This document shows positions 19,817 through 46,435 of a stretch of DNA of 46,435 bases, piece by piece. The translations under genes were made by a program, and so were the position numbers. Origin of the DNA: Salpingoeca rosetta (Eukaryota > Opisthokonta > Choanoflagellata > Craspedida > Salpingoecidae); the NCBI RefSeq assembly GCF_000188695.1, contig NW_004754908.1, positions 109,907-156,341 of the forward strand, written 5' to 3'. The first letter of the stretch is position 1. Every line of letters begins with the position of its first letter. The notes under the pieces are model-generated. The model was not told the DNA's origin. It did not search any database and saw nothing but the letters and a program-made list of their open reading frames with translations.

Positions 19817-20206
19817 CCGCAACGCCGGCCCCGCTCATGTGTCAATGCACCCGTTCTTCCACGCGCGCGCATTTGCAATGGCGTCATGTGTATGCGAATG
19901 AACGCATGGATGCATGGGATGAATGCGTGCTGGCTGAGGAATGGTGTTAGTTTTCCCATGCAAGTGCCGTCCGTGTTTACGTTTTGTGTTTTTGTGTGTT
20001 TGGGGCCGTGCATGCTGACCAGGCTTCAAGCGAGCAAGCTCAATAGTCGTTGGTGTCGTTCCTTAGGATGCCATGGCATGCAGTGTGGTTTACAATTAAC
20101 ACCAGACGGAATACCATGCTCGTAGTTATGTGCAAAAGAAGAAACAACAACACCACCACCACCATCACCACACACACACACACACACACACACTGAGTTG
20201 GAAAGG
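19817..20206. other. Convergent intergenic region, MTHFD1 and HERC4-like 3' ends
   Basis: 390 bases holding both 3' UTRs, with a CCACCACCATCACC run followed by (AC)n at about 20145-20193, just outside the HERC4-like stop codon. No additional gene is apparent. Confidence 0.5.
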
Positions 20207-29594
<9,388 letters not shown>

Positions 29595-30440
29595 AACTTG
29601 TTAAGGGCTCGCTTGCTCGTCGCGCTCAAAGCACGCACGCACATACGGAAAGAACCGCTTTGTGTCTGCTTGACTGGCACTGACACCAAGAACGTGTCGT
29701 GCTTCTCTTCTGCAACAAAACCCACAATACACGAGCGAGTGTGAGCGTATGTGAAGAGACGTCACTCACACACTCTCTCTCTCGAACTGTTCTTGCTTGC
29801 TTGCAGAAGCCGACACCGACGCAGCAGGCACCCCAACACACCCACACACCCACACACACCCACACACATACACGGCATACAGGAACAGACAGAACCCCCA
29901 CTCTCTGTCATCATCATCACCACCTTGCTGCTGTTGCTTGCTTGCTTGCCTCAGGTGTTTGTTTGTTGTGTCCGTCCGTTTCTTGCTTTTCTTCTTCTTT
30001 TTGCTTCGCGCAATTGGGTGCTACGAAAATTGGCGCATATCTTCACAATATCGTCATCGTTACCTCATAGCTGCTGCTGTGTTTGTTTGTTGCTGTCGTT
30101 CTGCACAGCGTGAACCCGTCCCCCCACGGTTGTGTTTTGTTGTGTTGGTTGGTTGGTTGGTCGCACTTTTGGAGCTACGTCCCCGGCGTCACCCTACCTA
30201 CCGTTGTGCTGTTGTAGTTCACTGTCCATCCATTGTTCTCTTCGTCTCAGATCACAGTTAAGTCTGTTGTTCCCTTGTCGCATCACGCCACTGAACTCCC
30301 CACCGTTGTTTCGTCTTCGTCTACTTTTGTCTTCCCTTGTTCTTCTCTTTGTCTTGTTGTTCTTGTGTTCCGACGTTCATTCTTCTCTTCTTCTTCTTCG
30401 TTGTCTTCACCCATATCATCACGTCACTGACCAACCAAGC
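29595..30440. promoter_or_regulatory. Divergent region between HERC4-like gene and membrane protein gene
   Basis: 846 bases between two start codons. The right half is strongly pyrimidine-rich (TTCTTCTTCTTCG at about 30386-30400 and TTGTTTGTTG runs) and is probably the 5' UTR/promoter of the membrane protein gene. No TATA box is obvious. Long spurious open frames cross it but lack coding character. Confidence 0.45.
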
Positions 30441-31346
30441 ATGAACTGGCAATATGACTTGGCGGTTGCTGCCGTGAGCTTTGTGGTGTTCTACCTGCTG
30501 GATGAGCTGATTGTGAAGACGGGCTTCTTCCCAAAGAGCGACAAGAACGGCCGCTACTTCACACTGCATGTTGTGTGCAACCTCGTGGTGACGCTGGTGC
30601 ACGTGGACGACCTCCTCTTCACCTACATGCACCCGATGGAGGCCGCCTTTGTGGAGTGCGACTGCTTCGGCACCGACGTCATGTTCGCGCTGCACGTGTA
30701 CCACATGGTCGCCTTCCTGCCCCTCGCCTACGTGGACTGGCTGCACCACATCATCATGATTGGCATCACGCTGCCCATGTCCTACATTGTGCAGCCGGGC
30801 TCGCTGCTGGGCCACGGCACCTTCTACGCGACCGGCCTGCCGGGCGGCATCGACTACGCCATGCTGGTTGCCGTGAAGAAGGGGTGGATGAAGTCCGTCA
30901 CGGAGAAGCGCTACAACAGCAACATCCAGCAGTGGATCCGGTCCCCGGGCTGCGTCATCGACGCCTTCCTCGTCTGGATCAGCTGGGTGGAGTACTGCCG
31001 CCGCGCAGACGCAGGCATGTCCCCCATCACGCCAAACACGTCGCTGTACAACACGGCGCCGCGCTGGGTCATCTTCGTCATCACCTTCTTCAACCTGGCC
31101 ACCATCTTCTGGAACGGCCCCTACTTCTCCAAGCGCGTCATCGAGTCGCACACCCGCCACGCCCTGCGCGACAAGCTGCGCCGTGAACTGGAGGAGGAGC
31201 TGGCTGCTGGTGGTGGTGCTGCCAGGAGCACGACGACGGGCAAGCAAACCTCCACAGCGGCCCCAGCAGGCAAGAAGCCTGCCAACGGCACTGCCGCTGC
31301 TGGTGCTGCTGCACCTGGTGCTCGTCGACGTGCCAAGGCAGACTAA
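30441..31346 (+). CDS. Intronless multi-pass membrane protein with a WLHH motif (TLC-like, tentative)
   Basis: A single exon of 301 residues. Hydrophobic segments at about residues 5-24, 41-60, 80-99, 103-117, 171-186 and 208-225 suggest five to six membrane passes. An HVYHM...DWLHHIIMI segment (residues 85-107) with paired histidines resembles the histidines of TLC (TRAM-LAG1-CLN8) domains, but I cannot assign the family firmly. The C-terminus (from about residue 233) is a cytosolic-looking basic/alanine tail (LRDKLRRELEEELAAGGG, then AAAPGARRRAKAD). Codon third positions are almost all G or C. It is the only complete intronless gene in the window, while its neighbours have an intron every 100-200 bases. 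Substrate and location are unknown. Confidence 0.88.
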   Translation: MNWQYDLAVAAVSFVVFYLLDELIVKTGFFPKSDKNGRYFTLHVVCNLVVTLVHVDDLLFTYMHPMEAAFVECDCFGTDVMFALHVYHMVAFLPLAYVDWLHHIIMIGITLPMSYIVQPGSLLGHGTFYATGLPGGIDYAMLVAVKKGWMKSVTEKRYNSNIQQWIRSPGCVIDAFLVWISWVEYCRRADAGMSPITPNTSLYNTAPRWVIFVITFFNLATIFWNGPYFSKRVIESHTRHALRDKLRRELEEELAAGGGAARSTTTGKQTSTAAPAGKKPANGTAAAGAAAPGARRRAKAD

Positions 31347-31940
31347 GCCAGGCAAGCCAGCAGAGAAGCAAGCAAGTGACAAGGGGGGGGGGGCTGCCAC
31401 CCTCTGGTGGTTGGGACTCCTGCGGCCTTGTGTTGTGTGATGTGATGTGGTGTTGCTTGGTTGTGTGCGAGGGGTGTGTGCGTGCATGTTCGTTTGTGCG
31501 AGTGGTTCGGATGGTGGTGTTACGGTACTGGTTGTGACTCTTGGCCTTTTGGACATCTTCGTTACATGCATCAGCGTGTCAACGCTGACCACCAAATAGA
31601 AGACAACAACAGTTCACATCACATTGTGGGTGCCAAGCGCAAGCAAAGACGAAGGAAGCAAGTCGCGCAGAAGCAGAGCAAGGAAGGAAGGGACGCAGCA
31701 ACAAACAAGAGGCGGACAAACCACACAAAGGGAGTTGAGGGGGCAAAAATACACACAGCACTGCGACCTGTTACGTGAGCGACGACAACGCATTGTCAGT
31801 CAAGACAACTCACATCAAGCAAGCCACCGCCCACCGAGACCACAGCCACACTGCTTCCTTGGTTGGCTCGGGCGCCAGTCTCGTTGGTGTGACAATATCA
31901 GAGTGCAGAGAAGCGAGAGCACAAACACCACTCACCCACC
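31347..31940. other. Intergenic region between membrane protein gene and CUL3
   Basis: 594 bases with the 3' UTR of the membrane protein gene (including a G run at 31383-31393) and the CUL3 upstream region. No further gene is supported. Confidence 0.45.
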
Positions 31941-39796
<7,856 letters not shown>

Positions 39797-40574
39797 TCAT
39801 TGGATGGGCGGGGGTCGGCTTCCCTCCATGGCGAGAGCATCGAGCGGCAAGATGCGACCGCCGTTGGTAACAAACTCGATCCACACCACGGGCTCTTTGC
39901 CACGCCACTTCACGTCGTCCCTTTGGGACAGCACCTCCTCCGCCGACACCCAACACGCGCCAACGCTTTCGTAGTCGGGGACTGTCTTTGCCGGGCAGTG
40001 CTCTGGTGTTGCAGGCTCTGCCAGGAACACGACGACTGTGCGGCGGTAGTTGTGTTGGCGGCGGTGGCGTCTTCGACCAGGCCGGCTCAACACCTTGGCC
40101 GTGTTGACAGTGCGGATGAGAGAGTGAGGTAGTGTGTGTGTTTGTTTGAGTGAATGTGTGTGTGTGTGTGAGCTTGTGCGCGACTGCGTGACGACAGCTG
40201 CATCGGGGAGAGACAAACTCATGCACGCGAACACAGTGAGCCAGACACACACCCACACACACACCCACACCCACACCCACACACACACACACACACACAT
40301 GCCCAAGCAGGAGGGCTGCCACACCTGAAGGATGCCTGTGAGCTTGATGTCCACACCAGCTTCTTCCTGTGTTTCCCGAATGGCTGCTTCTTGGAACGTC
40401 TCACCAACATCAACGCGGCCACCGGGCAGCCAGAAGCCAGAACCCGCGTAGTCTTGGACAAGCAGGAACCTGATGCAGGGCAACAGCAACAGCAAGCACA
40501 CACAGATATACACGTGGGTGAGACGCTTTGCGCCAAACGATACGGGATCTGACCTTGTTTGAAAGCACACTCAG

Positions 40575-40635
<61 letters not shown>

Positions 40636-40651
40636 CACCCCCAACCTGCAG

Positions 40652-40690
<39 letters not shown>

Positions 40691-41460
40691 AACTGCAGGC
40701 ACACATGCCCCCCCCCTTAACCCACTCACAGCTACATACCACAGAACCCTGACCTGCCGGTAGCTGGGTGTCTGCAGACGATGAGTGAGAAGCAGTAGCT
40801 GTGTTCCACGTCCATGGGTTCGGGTTGTACATCAGGGAGCGATGCAGGGATGTGATGGTTGCGGATGTGCACTTGGACGTTTGTCGTGAGGTTGCAGATG
40901 GGGCAAACCCGGTCCTCCGTGTTGTGATTGCAGTGGTACAGCGGGTAGTGCAGGAAGATGCCTTCTGCAGAGAGATCAGGCATGCCGCACATGTCGCACG
41001 TGTAGGTGCCGGCCGACCTGCACTGCCGAACGAGCGTGTGCACGACGTGCGACAGAGCGCCGGTGTCGTGCGTCACCTGGTTCACCCCGGCATCAAACCA
41101 CATCTGCCTCAACACCAGCGAGTCAGTCGCCCGTCTGCTCCAAACGACGATGAACAAGGACGGCAGAAGCGCGCGCACACGCTCCATCTGTTCTGCCACC
41201 ATTGAAAGCGCGTCCTCCGTGAACACCAACCCCACAGCGCCACGGCGCTGCACCGCTTCTTGTATGGCATCAGCCGTGTTGTGGCCCGCCTTTGCTGCGC
41301 CACGAATGGTGTGCTCGACCATGTGCACATGCTGCTCGTGTTGTTGAATCGCATCGCGCACACCCGCAGGCACGTGCTGGCCATTACCCACAACAACGAC
41401 AACAACAGCTGCAGCAGCTGCTGCATCAGGTGCGTGGACGCCTCGCTTCTTTTCACTCAT
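39797..41460 (-). CDS. NUDIX hydrolase with N-terminal receiver-like and Cys/His zinc-binding regions
   Basis: Exons 40754-41460, 40325-40469 and 39797-40093 join in frame to give 382 residues. The C-terminal half is a NUDIX domain with FWLPGGRVDVGETFQEA followed by AIRETQEEAGVD, a complete Nudix box (GX5EX7REUXEEXGU), so hydrolysis of a nucleoside-diphosphate-linked compound is likely; the substrate is unknown. The N-terminal 140 residues (after MSEKKRGVHAPD) alternate hydrophobic strands and helices: VVVVVVGNG, GLVFTEDALSMVAEQMERV, LFIVVWSRRATDS, LRQMWFDAGVNQVTHD. This resembles a receiver-like alpha/beta fold, without an obvious phospho-acceptor signature. Next comes YTCDMCGMPD...HYPLYHCNH...RVCPICN...HIRNHH, four Cys plus several His in zinc-ligand spacing. 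Exon 3 uses an AAG acceptor. All three exons are in one consistent frame, so a real fusion is likelier than two genes. Confidence 0.88.
40574..40687 (+). repeat. AC microsatellite in NUDIX intron 1
   Basis: Two AC runs interrupted by CCCCCAACCTGCAGGCAC, in the intron between the zinc-binding region and the NUDIX exon. Confidence 0.93.
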
Positions 41461-41713
41461 TGTTGTTCGCTCGCTGCTCGTCTTGCTGGCAGGAAGAAGG
41501 ACAGCGCAGTTGACATGAAATTACGCAAGAATGACGTTGAAGAGCGTGGACGAACGCGCAGACACGCATTTGAAGTAACAACAGCAGCAACGCAGGGTCA
41601 GGTACTCGCTCAAAGCGGAGACACACGGGTGTACACGCAAGAAGGAGCGCATGCACGCACGCACGCACGCACGCACAGGGTCACAGGTTCAAACACAAAC
41701 ACAAACACAGTCA

Positions 41714-41756
<43 letters not shown>

Positions 41757-41766
41757 GTGGGCTGCG
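41461..41766. other. Intergenic region between ECI1 stop and NUDIX start
   Basis: 306 bases between two genes on the same strand. It holds the ECI1 3' UTR with (TG)n at about 41718-41756 and a CGCACGCACGCACGCAC run near 41653, and the NUDIX promoter. Nothing else is apparent. Confidence 0.5.
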
Positions 41767-43435
41767 TTAGGTTTGCTTGGTCTTGTTTGCTTGGCGCTGG
41801 GCCAGGGCTTCAAGGTACTTGCCAAGGCCCTTCTGCACAGCCGGCTGCCGAATGAACTTGACAAAGAACTCCAGATCCCCTTCGCGGTTGAGGGCCACCT
41901 TGTCAACAATGTCCTTGCGGATGGCAAGCTTGGAGAGGTGGCGGGCAGCGGCGGGAACAGCCAGGTAGTCTTGGAGCAGATCAACGCACGTCTGCACCAC
42001 GTCCTCTCTCGGCCGCACATAGTCCACGAGGCCCACGCCCTTTGCCTCGTGTGGAGACAGCAGCGCACCCAGCTGCAGCAGGCGCTCCGCGTTGCGCTGG
42101 CCGACAGCACCGCGGAACAGATCCATGAACCACACCGGCGCCACAATGCCAAGCTTTGTCTCGTTGAGGCCAATGGTGACGGGGGCGTCTGCCATCACGC
42201 GCTCGTCGCACATCAGCGCAACAAGGCAGCCGCCAGCGGGACTGTTGCCCTCCACAGCGGCAGCCGTGGCCAACCGGGTCGTCATCAGCTTCAGGAACAG
42301 GTCCTACACGCGGGTTGGTGTGTGCATGTGTTTGCAAGGGGGAGGGGTGATGGGTTTGGAGGGAATGGTGTTTGAAGAGTTTGGGTGAGATGGACGATGA
42401 AGGGTGTCAGAAAAAAATCTTGACATGCGGCAACAACACATGCATGCACGCATGAGCGCATCGTGGCAGAGACATGCACACATACTTCCACCTACACAAA
42501 AGGACACGCACACACACACACACATTCACACACGCACACACATTCACACACACATATTCACACATTCAAGCTTTACCTGCAGTGTGGACCAGAACTTGTT
42601 CAGGTGGGGCAGATCCTTGTCGTACATTTCGCGGATATCAAGACCAGCCATGAAGGTGCTGGGAAGGCTGGAGGCAATCACCACCGCCTTGTTGTCCTTG
42701 TCCGCCTGCCACAAAGCAAGCACACGTAAGCGAAGCAAACGAGGTGTGCGTCAGCATCGTCGCACCATCGTCCAAGACAGGACGGGCGATCAATCGCACA
42801 GCCAAAGAGGAAAGGCTGTGGACGCACGCACGCACACACGTGACAAAAACGCGGCTGCACAACCGCGTACATGAACATGAAGACGATCATCATTCGTGTG
42901 GACACGCACCTCGAGTTCTTCAATTGTGTTGACGAGGTCGCGGGTGAATTCAAGCGACAGCGCGTTCACGGGCTTGTGGTTCATGTACAAGATCTTGACG
43001 CCATCAACATCCGTCGGCTCCACTGCAAAACACACACACACACACACACAAGAAGCAAGAAAGGGGGGGGGGGAAGCAAGCGAGCAATCACACATAAACA
43101 TGCACACACATGCACAAGCATGATAGGTGAGCCCTTGCTGCTCCGCAATCGCCCTCCATCAAAGCAAGGCAAGGGTAAGGGCAAAGGGGCAAGGGCAGGC
43201 ATGGAACGTAAACAAGCTGTTTTCAAGGACTGACAGACGACATTGTTCATTTGTGTAATGCCGACGAACCTGAGATGGCAGAGACAGCGCGTGTTGCTTG
43301 AAGCAGACGTGCCCGAGCACCACCAGCACCAGTACCGGCGACAGTAGCAGCAGCAGCGGCAGCCCTTTGCATGCCGGCAGCAGCAGCAGCGCCGCGCATC
43401 AACCGGCCCGCAGCAAGGAAGGACGCCATCATCAT
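41767..43435 (-). CDS. ECI1: Mitochondrial enoyl-CoA delta isomerase 1
   Basis: Shifts cis/trans-3-enoyl-CoA to trans-2-enoyl-CoA during beta-oxidation of unsaturated fatty acids. Exons 43270-43435, 42910-43022, 42577-42705 and 41767-42303 join in frame to 314 residues. The first 55 residues (MMMASFLAAGRLMRG, then many Ala and Arg, no acidic residue) are a mitochondrial targeting sequence. The crotonase fold follows: VKILYMNHKPVNALSLEF, FMAGLDIREMY (oxyanion-hole region), SPAGGCLVALMCDERVM, and IGLNETKLGIVAPVW with the catalytic Glu codon at 42160-42162. It ends YLEALAQRQANKTKQT. Length matches the family (about 300). Three in-frame ATGs occur in a row at the start; I chose the first. Confidence 0.97.
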
Positions 43436-43594
43436 CAAAACCAACACAGCACAACACAACAGGAAGCGACGAGCGATCAGTGGCGGTGGTGGTTGTCGAG
43501 AAATTGTGCGGCGAAATTACATGCTGTCGTGTCAGCGAAACGGTTCCGGCTCACGAGCACTCGACGAACGCACCAACCAACTGACCAACCGACC
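43436..43594. promoter_or_regulatory. Very short divergent promoter region, ECI1/NUP88
   Basis: Only 159 bases separate the ECI1 and NUP88 start codons. It contains ACAACACAACA and CGACGAACG words but no clear TATA or initiator motif. Confidence 0.5.
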
Positions 43595-44003
43595 ATGCAG
43601 CGCTTCGAGTCAGCCATCAGGTGCTGTCAGTGGTGCTGTCAGTGGTGCTGTTTGTGATGGGCTGCTGGGTGTGTTGTGAACTACTGCTCATCTACTGCGT
43701 GAATGCCCCCTCTCCGCCTTGATGATGGCTTTGTGCAGGGATGTGGTCCAGTCCATGAAGCTGGGCCTTGAGCTGAGGGACGGCAACATGCCCCTGTCTC
43801 TTACAGACCAACAAGGCGACAGATGTGAGCAAGCGTACATGTCACTGTGCATGTACAAACGAGTGTGTGCGTCTTGCACGAGTGTTGTGCCACTGTACGC
43901 TTTGCGACGGGGCCCTGCTTTGATGTTTGCAGCTGTGTCTGGTCACAACACGCTGTCCACTGCGCAGGGGGGGGGAGGGGGCTAGCTACTGCCCGGGTGC
44001 ATG

Positions 44004-44062
<59 letters not shown>

Positions 44063-45172
44063 ACACACAGACACACACACACACACACACATGCTCACAC
44101 ATACGCGCGCACATACTCACACACACACACACACACACGCACACACACACACACACACACATGCCCACACATACGCGCGCACATACTCACACACGTACTC
44201 TCGCGTGCTCCCCAACGTCTGTTGCTCTTGTTTGTGCAGTGTACATTTGGAATGAGGAAGCGTCAGAACTGGTGGTGATGGACCTGCTGCATCGACAGCA
44301 GGCGCCTGCTTCCCTGGAGAAGCGGGTCATTCCCGTGCACCGAACAGTGCAATTCCCCGTGCGCCAGCTACACATCAACGTCACCGGCAGCCTGGCCGCG
44401 CTCGTCTCTGAGCAGGACATCCAGTGCGTGACATCCCCCTTGAGTTGCATCACACCCATCGCCCCTCGCTTGTTAACTGTAGTCTTATTGCAAAGAGACG
44501 GTGACCATGAATCGTGCGTGTTTTGAACTTCCTGCAACGTATTGTCACACGCGTGTGCATCTGTACCACCGTAACACCTTCTCAGGGTCTTTGACTTGTC
44601 TGTAAGAGGACCCTCGGAATGCAAAGAGTACGTTACGCACGTGCCATGGTTTGATGCACTGTTGTCATGACCCTCTGCTTGACGAACGCTCACTTCCGCG
44701 ACTCATGTATGTATGTGTGTGTGTTTCTGCCTCTGTGTGCTGGACATGGCAGGCTGAACATTATCACAAGTGGGGAGGGTGTTGTGCAAGCAAGATGGCA
44801 CCCATTTTCGCCACGCGCACTCTTCGTCTTGTCCTACAGAGCCCTCGAGTATGTTGGCCGCGTGTACGCGCGTACGTGTGTGTGAATATGTGTGTTGGTT
44901 TGCGTGTGCGTGCGTGCGCATGTGTGTTGGTTTGCGTGGGCGTGCGTGCGCATGTGTGTTGGTTTGCGTGAGGGTCTGCATGTTAGGCCACTGTTTCGAC
45001 AGCGATGCCCTTCTATCTTGCTGACGAGCGTGGCCTGCGTGTGCCACCAACAGGTGCTACCAGTTTCCAGACCTGGACGAGCCAGAGATCCGCCTCACCC
45101 TTCCTTCCATCGCCGCCCCGTTAGTCACGCAGTGCACACGAGCATGTCTCACTGTGCTGTGCTATGCTGTGT

Positions 45173-45212
<40 letters not shown>

Positions 45213-46435
45213 GTGTGTTGGCAGTGTGCAATTATTTCTCATGGTGCAGTGTGTGCTACATGTTGCTGACACCCATTCTCTGCGTTGCACTGTGTATATG
45301 CAGGGAGAAGGAAGTGGTTGCCTTCTGCTTCGGCACAGGCGATGGGTGGGAGCGCTTGTGCGTGTACGTTCTGCATGCAGACACCACCATCTCCTCCTTC
45401 TGCCCCGTCATCCCAGCAAACAGGTGCGAGGTTGTGTGTCTGTGTGTAACAACGTGTCACGTATGTGAGTAAACGCACCTTGTGTTTGGATGCCGTCAGT
45501 GTGCTTTCCCTCCTCACCTCAACGCCCCCTCCCCCACCACAACCAAACGCCACCATACCACGCCCATCTACCCCCCCCCTCTTACCGTCTTTCTCTCTCT
45601 CCACACCAGCCTGCTTGGGCGGCAGTACCTCGAGCAGCTGCGCGATGCGGAGGCAACGGCTGCGGATGGCGGCATGGCCGCGTGGGTCAACCGCATCATC
45701 GACCTTGGCGCAGCACACACTCCGGCCCTCCAAGGTCTGCCACGAAGTGCGCAGTGGTGTTGACAGAGACATAGTGTGTGCGTTTGTTTGTTTGTTTGTT
45801 TGTTTGTTTGTTTGTTTGTTTGTTTCATGTACTGGGCGTGCGCGTGTGCGTGTTTGTTCGTTTCATGTGGCATTTGCATACGGGTCACATCTCTCACGAC
45901 CTGCCCTCGTGGTATCTGCCCTTCTGCAACTCTCCGTCCTTCCCCACATTTCAGCCGGTGCCGCTGAGGACGAGGACCAGGTGCTGCGCGTGTCTGTACC
46001 GCGACCGGACCACCCAACCTGCATCGTACGTCACCGCTAGCAACCACGCGCGCACGCACGCACGCATGTACACGCAAGCACACACACGCATGGTAGAAAG
46101 GTTGATCGTGCTTGATAGAATCTACACTGCAGCCTTGGCCAACACACCTCACGTGTGCTTGTACGCATGTACCCGCGCTTTGTTGCGTGTGTGTGTTTCA
46201 ATATGTGTGTCGTGTGTCAACATGGGTGTCGTGTGCACAGGGTCCGTACACACAGCTGCCGAAGAGCCACGCGTTTGAGGACGACGCGGTCTGCATCGAA
46301 TCGGTTTGTCAACAAGCACCACACACACACACACGCACGCACACACATACACACACGCACACACACACACACGCACGCACACACACATACACACACGCAC
46401 ACACATACACACACGCACACACATACACACACGCA
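43595..46435 (+). CDS. NUP88: Nucleoporin NUP88-like, N-terminal beta-propeller part (runs off the right edge)
   Basis: NUP88 is a cytoplasmic-face nucleoporin that pairs with NUP214. ATG 43595; exon 1 43595-43620, exon 2 43739-43824, exon 3 44240-44423, exon 4 from 44586, with consistent phases. The protein starts MQRFESAIRDVVQSMKLGLE. Propeller-like strands follow: LYIWNEEASELVVMDLL, LHINVTGSLAALVSEQDIQ, VFDLSVRGPSECK, GVVQARWHPFSPRALFVLSY, YQFPDLDEP, then GDGWERLCVYVLHADTTISS with FCPVIP, which matches the family segment where a WE/WD..VFVL.SDG..Y.LCPVVP pattern occurs. Later exons encode LLGRQYLEQLRDAE (about 45610), EDEDQVLRVSVPRP (about 45968) and GPYTQLPKSHAFEDDAVCIE (about 46241-46300). 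The coiled-coil C-terminus would lie beyond the window. The match is by pattern along the propeller and not by a single diagnostic motif. Confidence 0.75.
44009..44200 (+). repeat. AC microsatellite in a NUP88 intron
   Basis: AC runs with CACAGACA and a duplicated segment CACATACGCGCGCACATACT (near 44096 and 44168) in the 3' half of the intron before exon 3. Confidence 0.93.
45783..45824 (+). repeat. (TTTG)n tetranucleotide repeat in a NUP88 intron
   Basis: About 10-11 TTTG units just downstream of the exon encoding WVNRIIDLGAAHTP. It is the complement-type counterpart of the CAAA repeat in the HERC4-like gene. Confidence 0.95.
46318..46435 (+). repeat. AC-rich repeat at the right edge of the window
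   Basis: CACACACGCACGCACACACA units with CATACACACACG continue to the last base; it lies in a NUP88 intron and its full length is not visible. Confidence 0.93.

Noticed and set aside
30321..31595. Minus-strand open frame of 424 codons opposite the membrane protein gene
   Set aside because: It is the antisense shadow of a GC3-rich plus-strand gene; its composition is Arg/His/Val-rich and matches no family.

Overview
This is an intron-dense, GC-rich eukaryotic nuclear window with ten recognisable or well-supported protein genes plus one short hypothetical ORF; I see no bacterial, phage or CRISPR features. The gene set (MSH3, RPL36, HEATR3, trifunctional MTHFD1, HERC4-type RCC1-HECT ligase, CUL3, ECI1, NUP88) reads like a metazoan or close unicellular relative. 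Compact intergenic spaces, introns of roughly 100-600 bp and introns packed with TG/AC repeats fit a choanoflagellate (for example a Salpingoeca-type genome). That placement is inference, not something the window proves.

Layout, left to right: MSH3 (minus, C-terminal part beyond the left edge, start at 2565); RPL36 (plus, 2907-4236, divergent from MSH3); HEATR3/Syo1 (plus, 4602-9757); a small hypothetical Cys-containing protein (minus, 10243-10689); MTHFD1 C1-THF synthase (plus, 11658-19816); HERC4-like E3 ligase (minus, 20207-29594, with a 100-base N gap in its first intron); an intronless multi-pass membrane protein (plus, 30441-31346); CUL3 (plus, 31941-39263); a NUDIX hydrolase with an unusual N-terminal extension (minus, 39797-41460); mitochondrial ECI1 (minus, 41767-43435); and a NUP88-like nucleoporin (plus, from 43595, running off the right edge). 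Three gene pairs are divergent (MSH3/RPL36, HERC4/membrane protein, ECI1/NUP88) and three converge (HEATR3/hypothetical, MTHFD1/HERC4, CUL3/NUDIX).

The genes do not form a single pathway. They are housekeeping functions: mismatch repair, ribosome structure and assembly, folate one-carbon metabolism, ubiquitin ligation (two ligases, HERC4-like and CUL3), fatty-acid oxidation and nuclear transport. Most of the non-coding sequence is TG/CA, GA, AAAC, ACAAC and TTTG microsatellite. On the sense strand TG runs tend to follow the 5' splice site and AC runs tend to lie towards the 3' splice site, with exceptions. The observations most worth checking are this intron architecture, the N-terminal receiver-like/zinc-binding extension on the NUDIX protein, and a roughly 155-residue acidic insertion inside the HERC4-like HECT domain.
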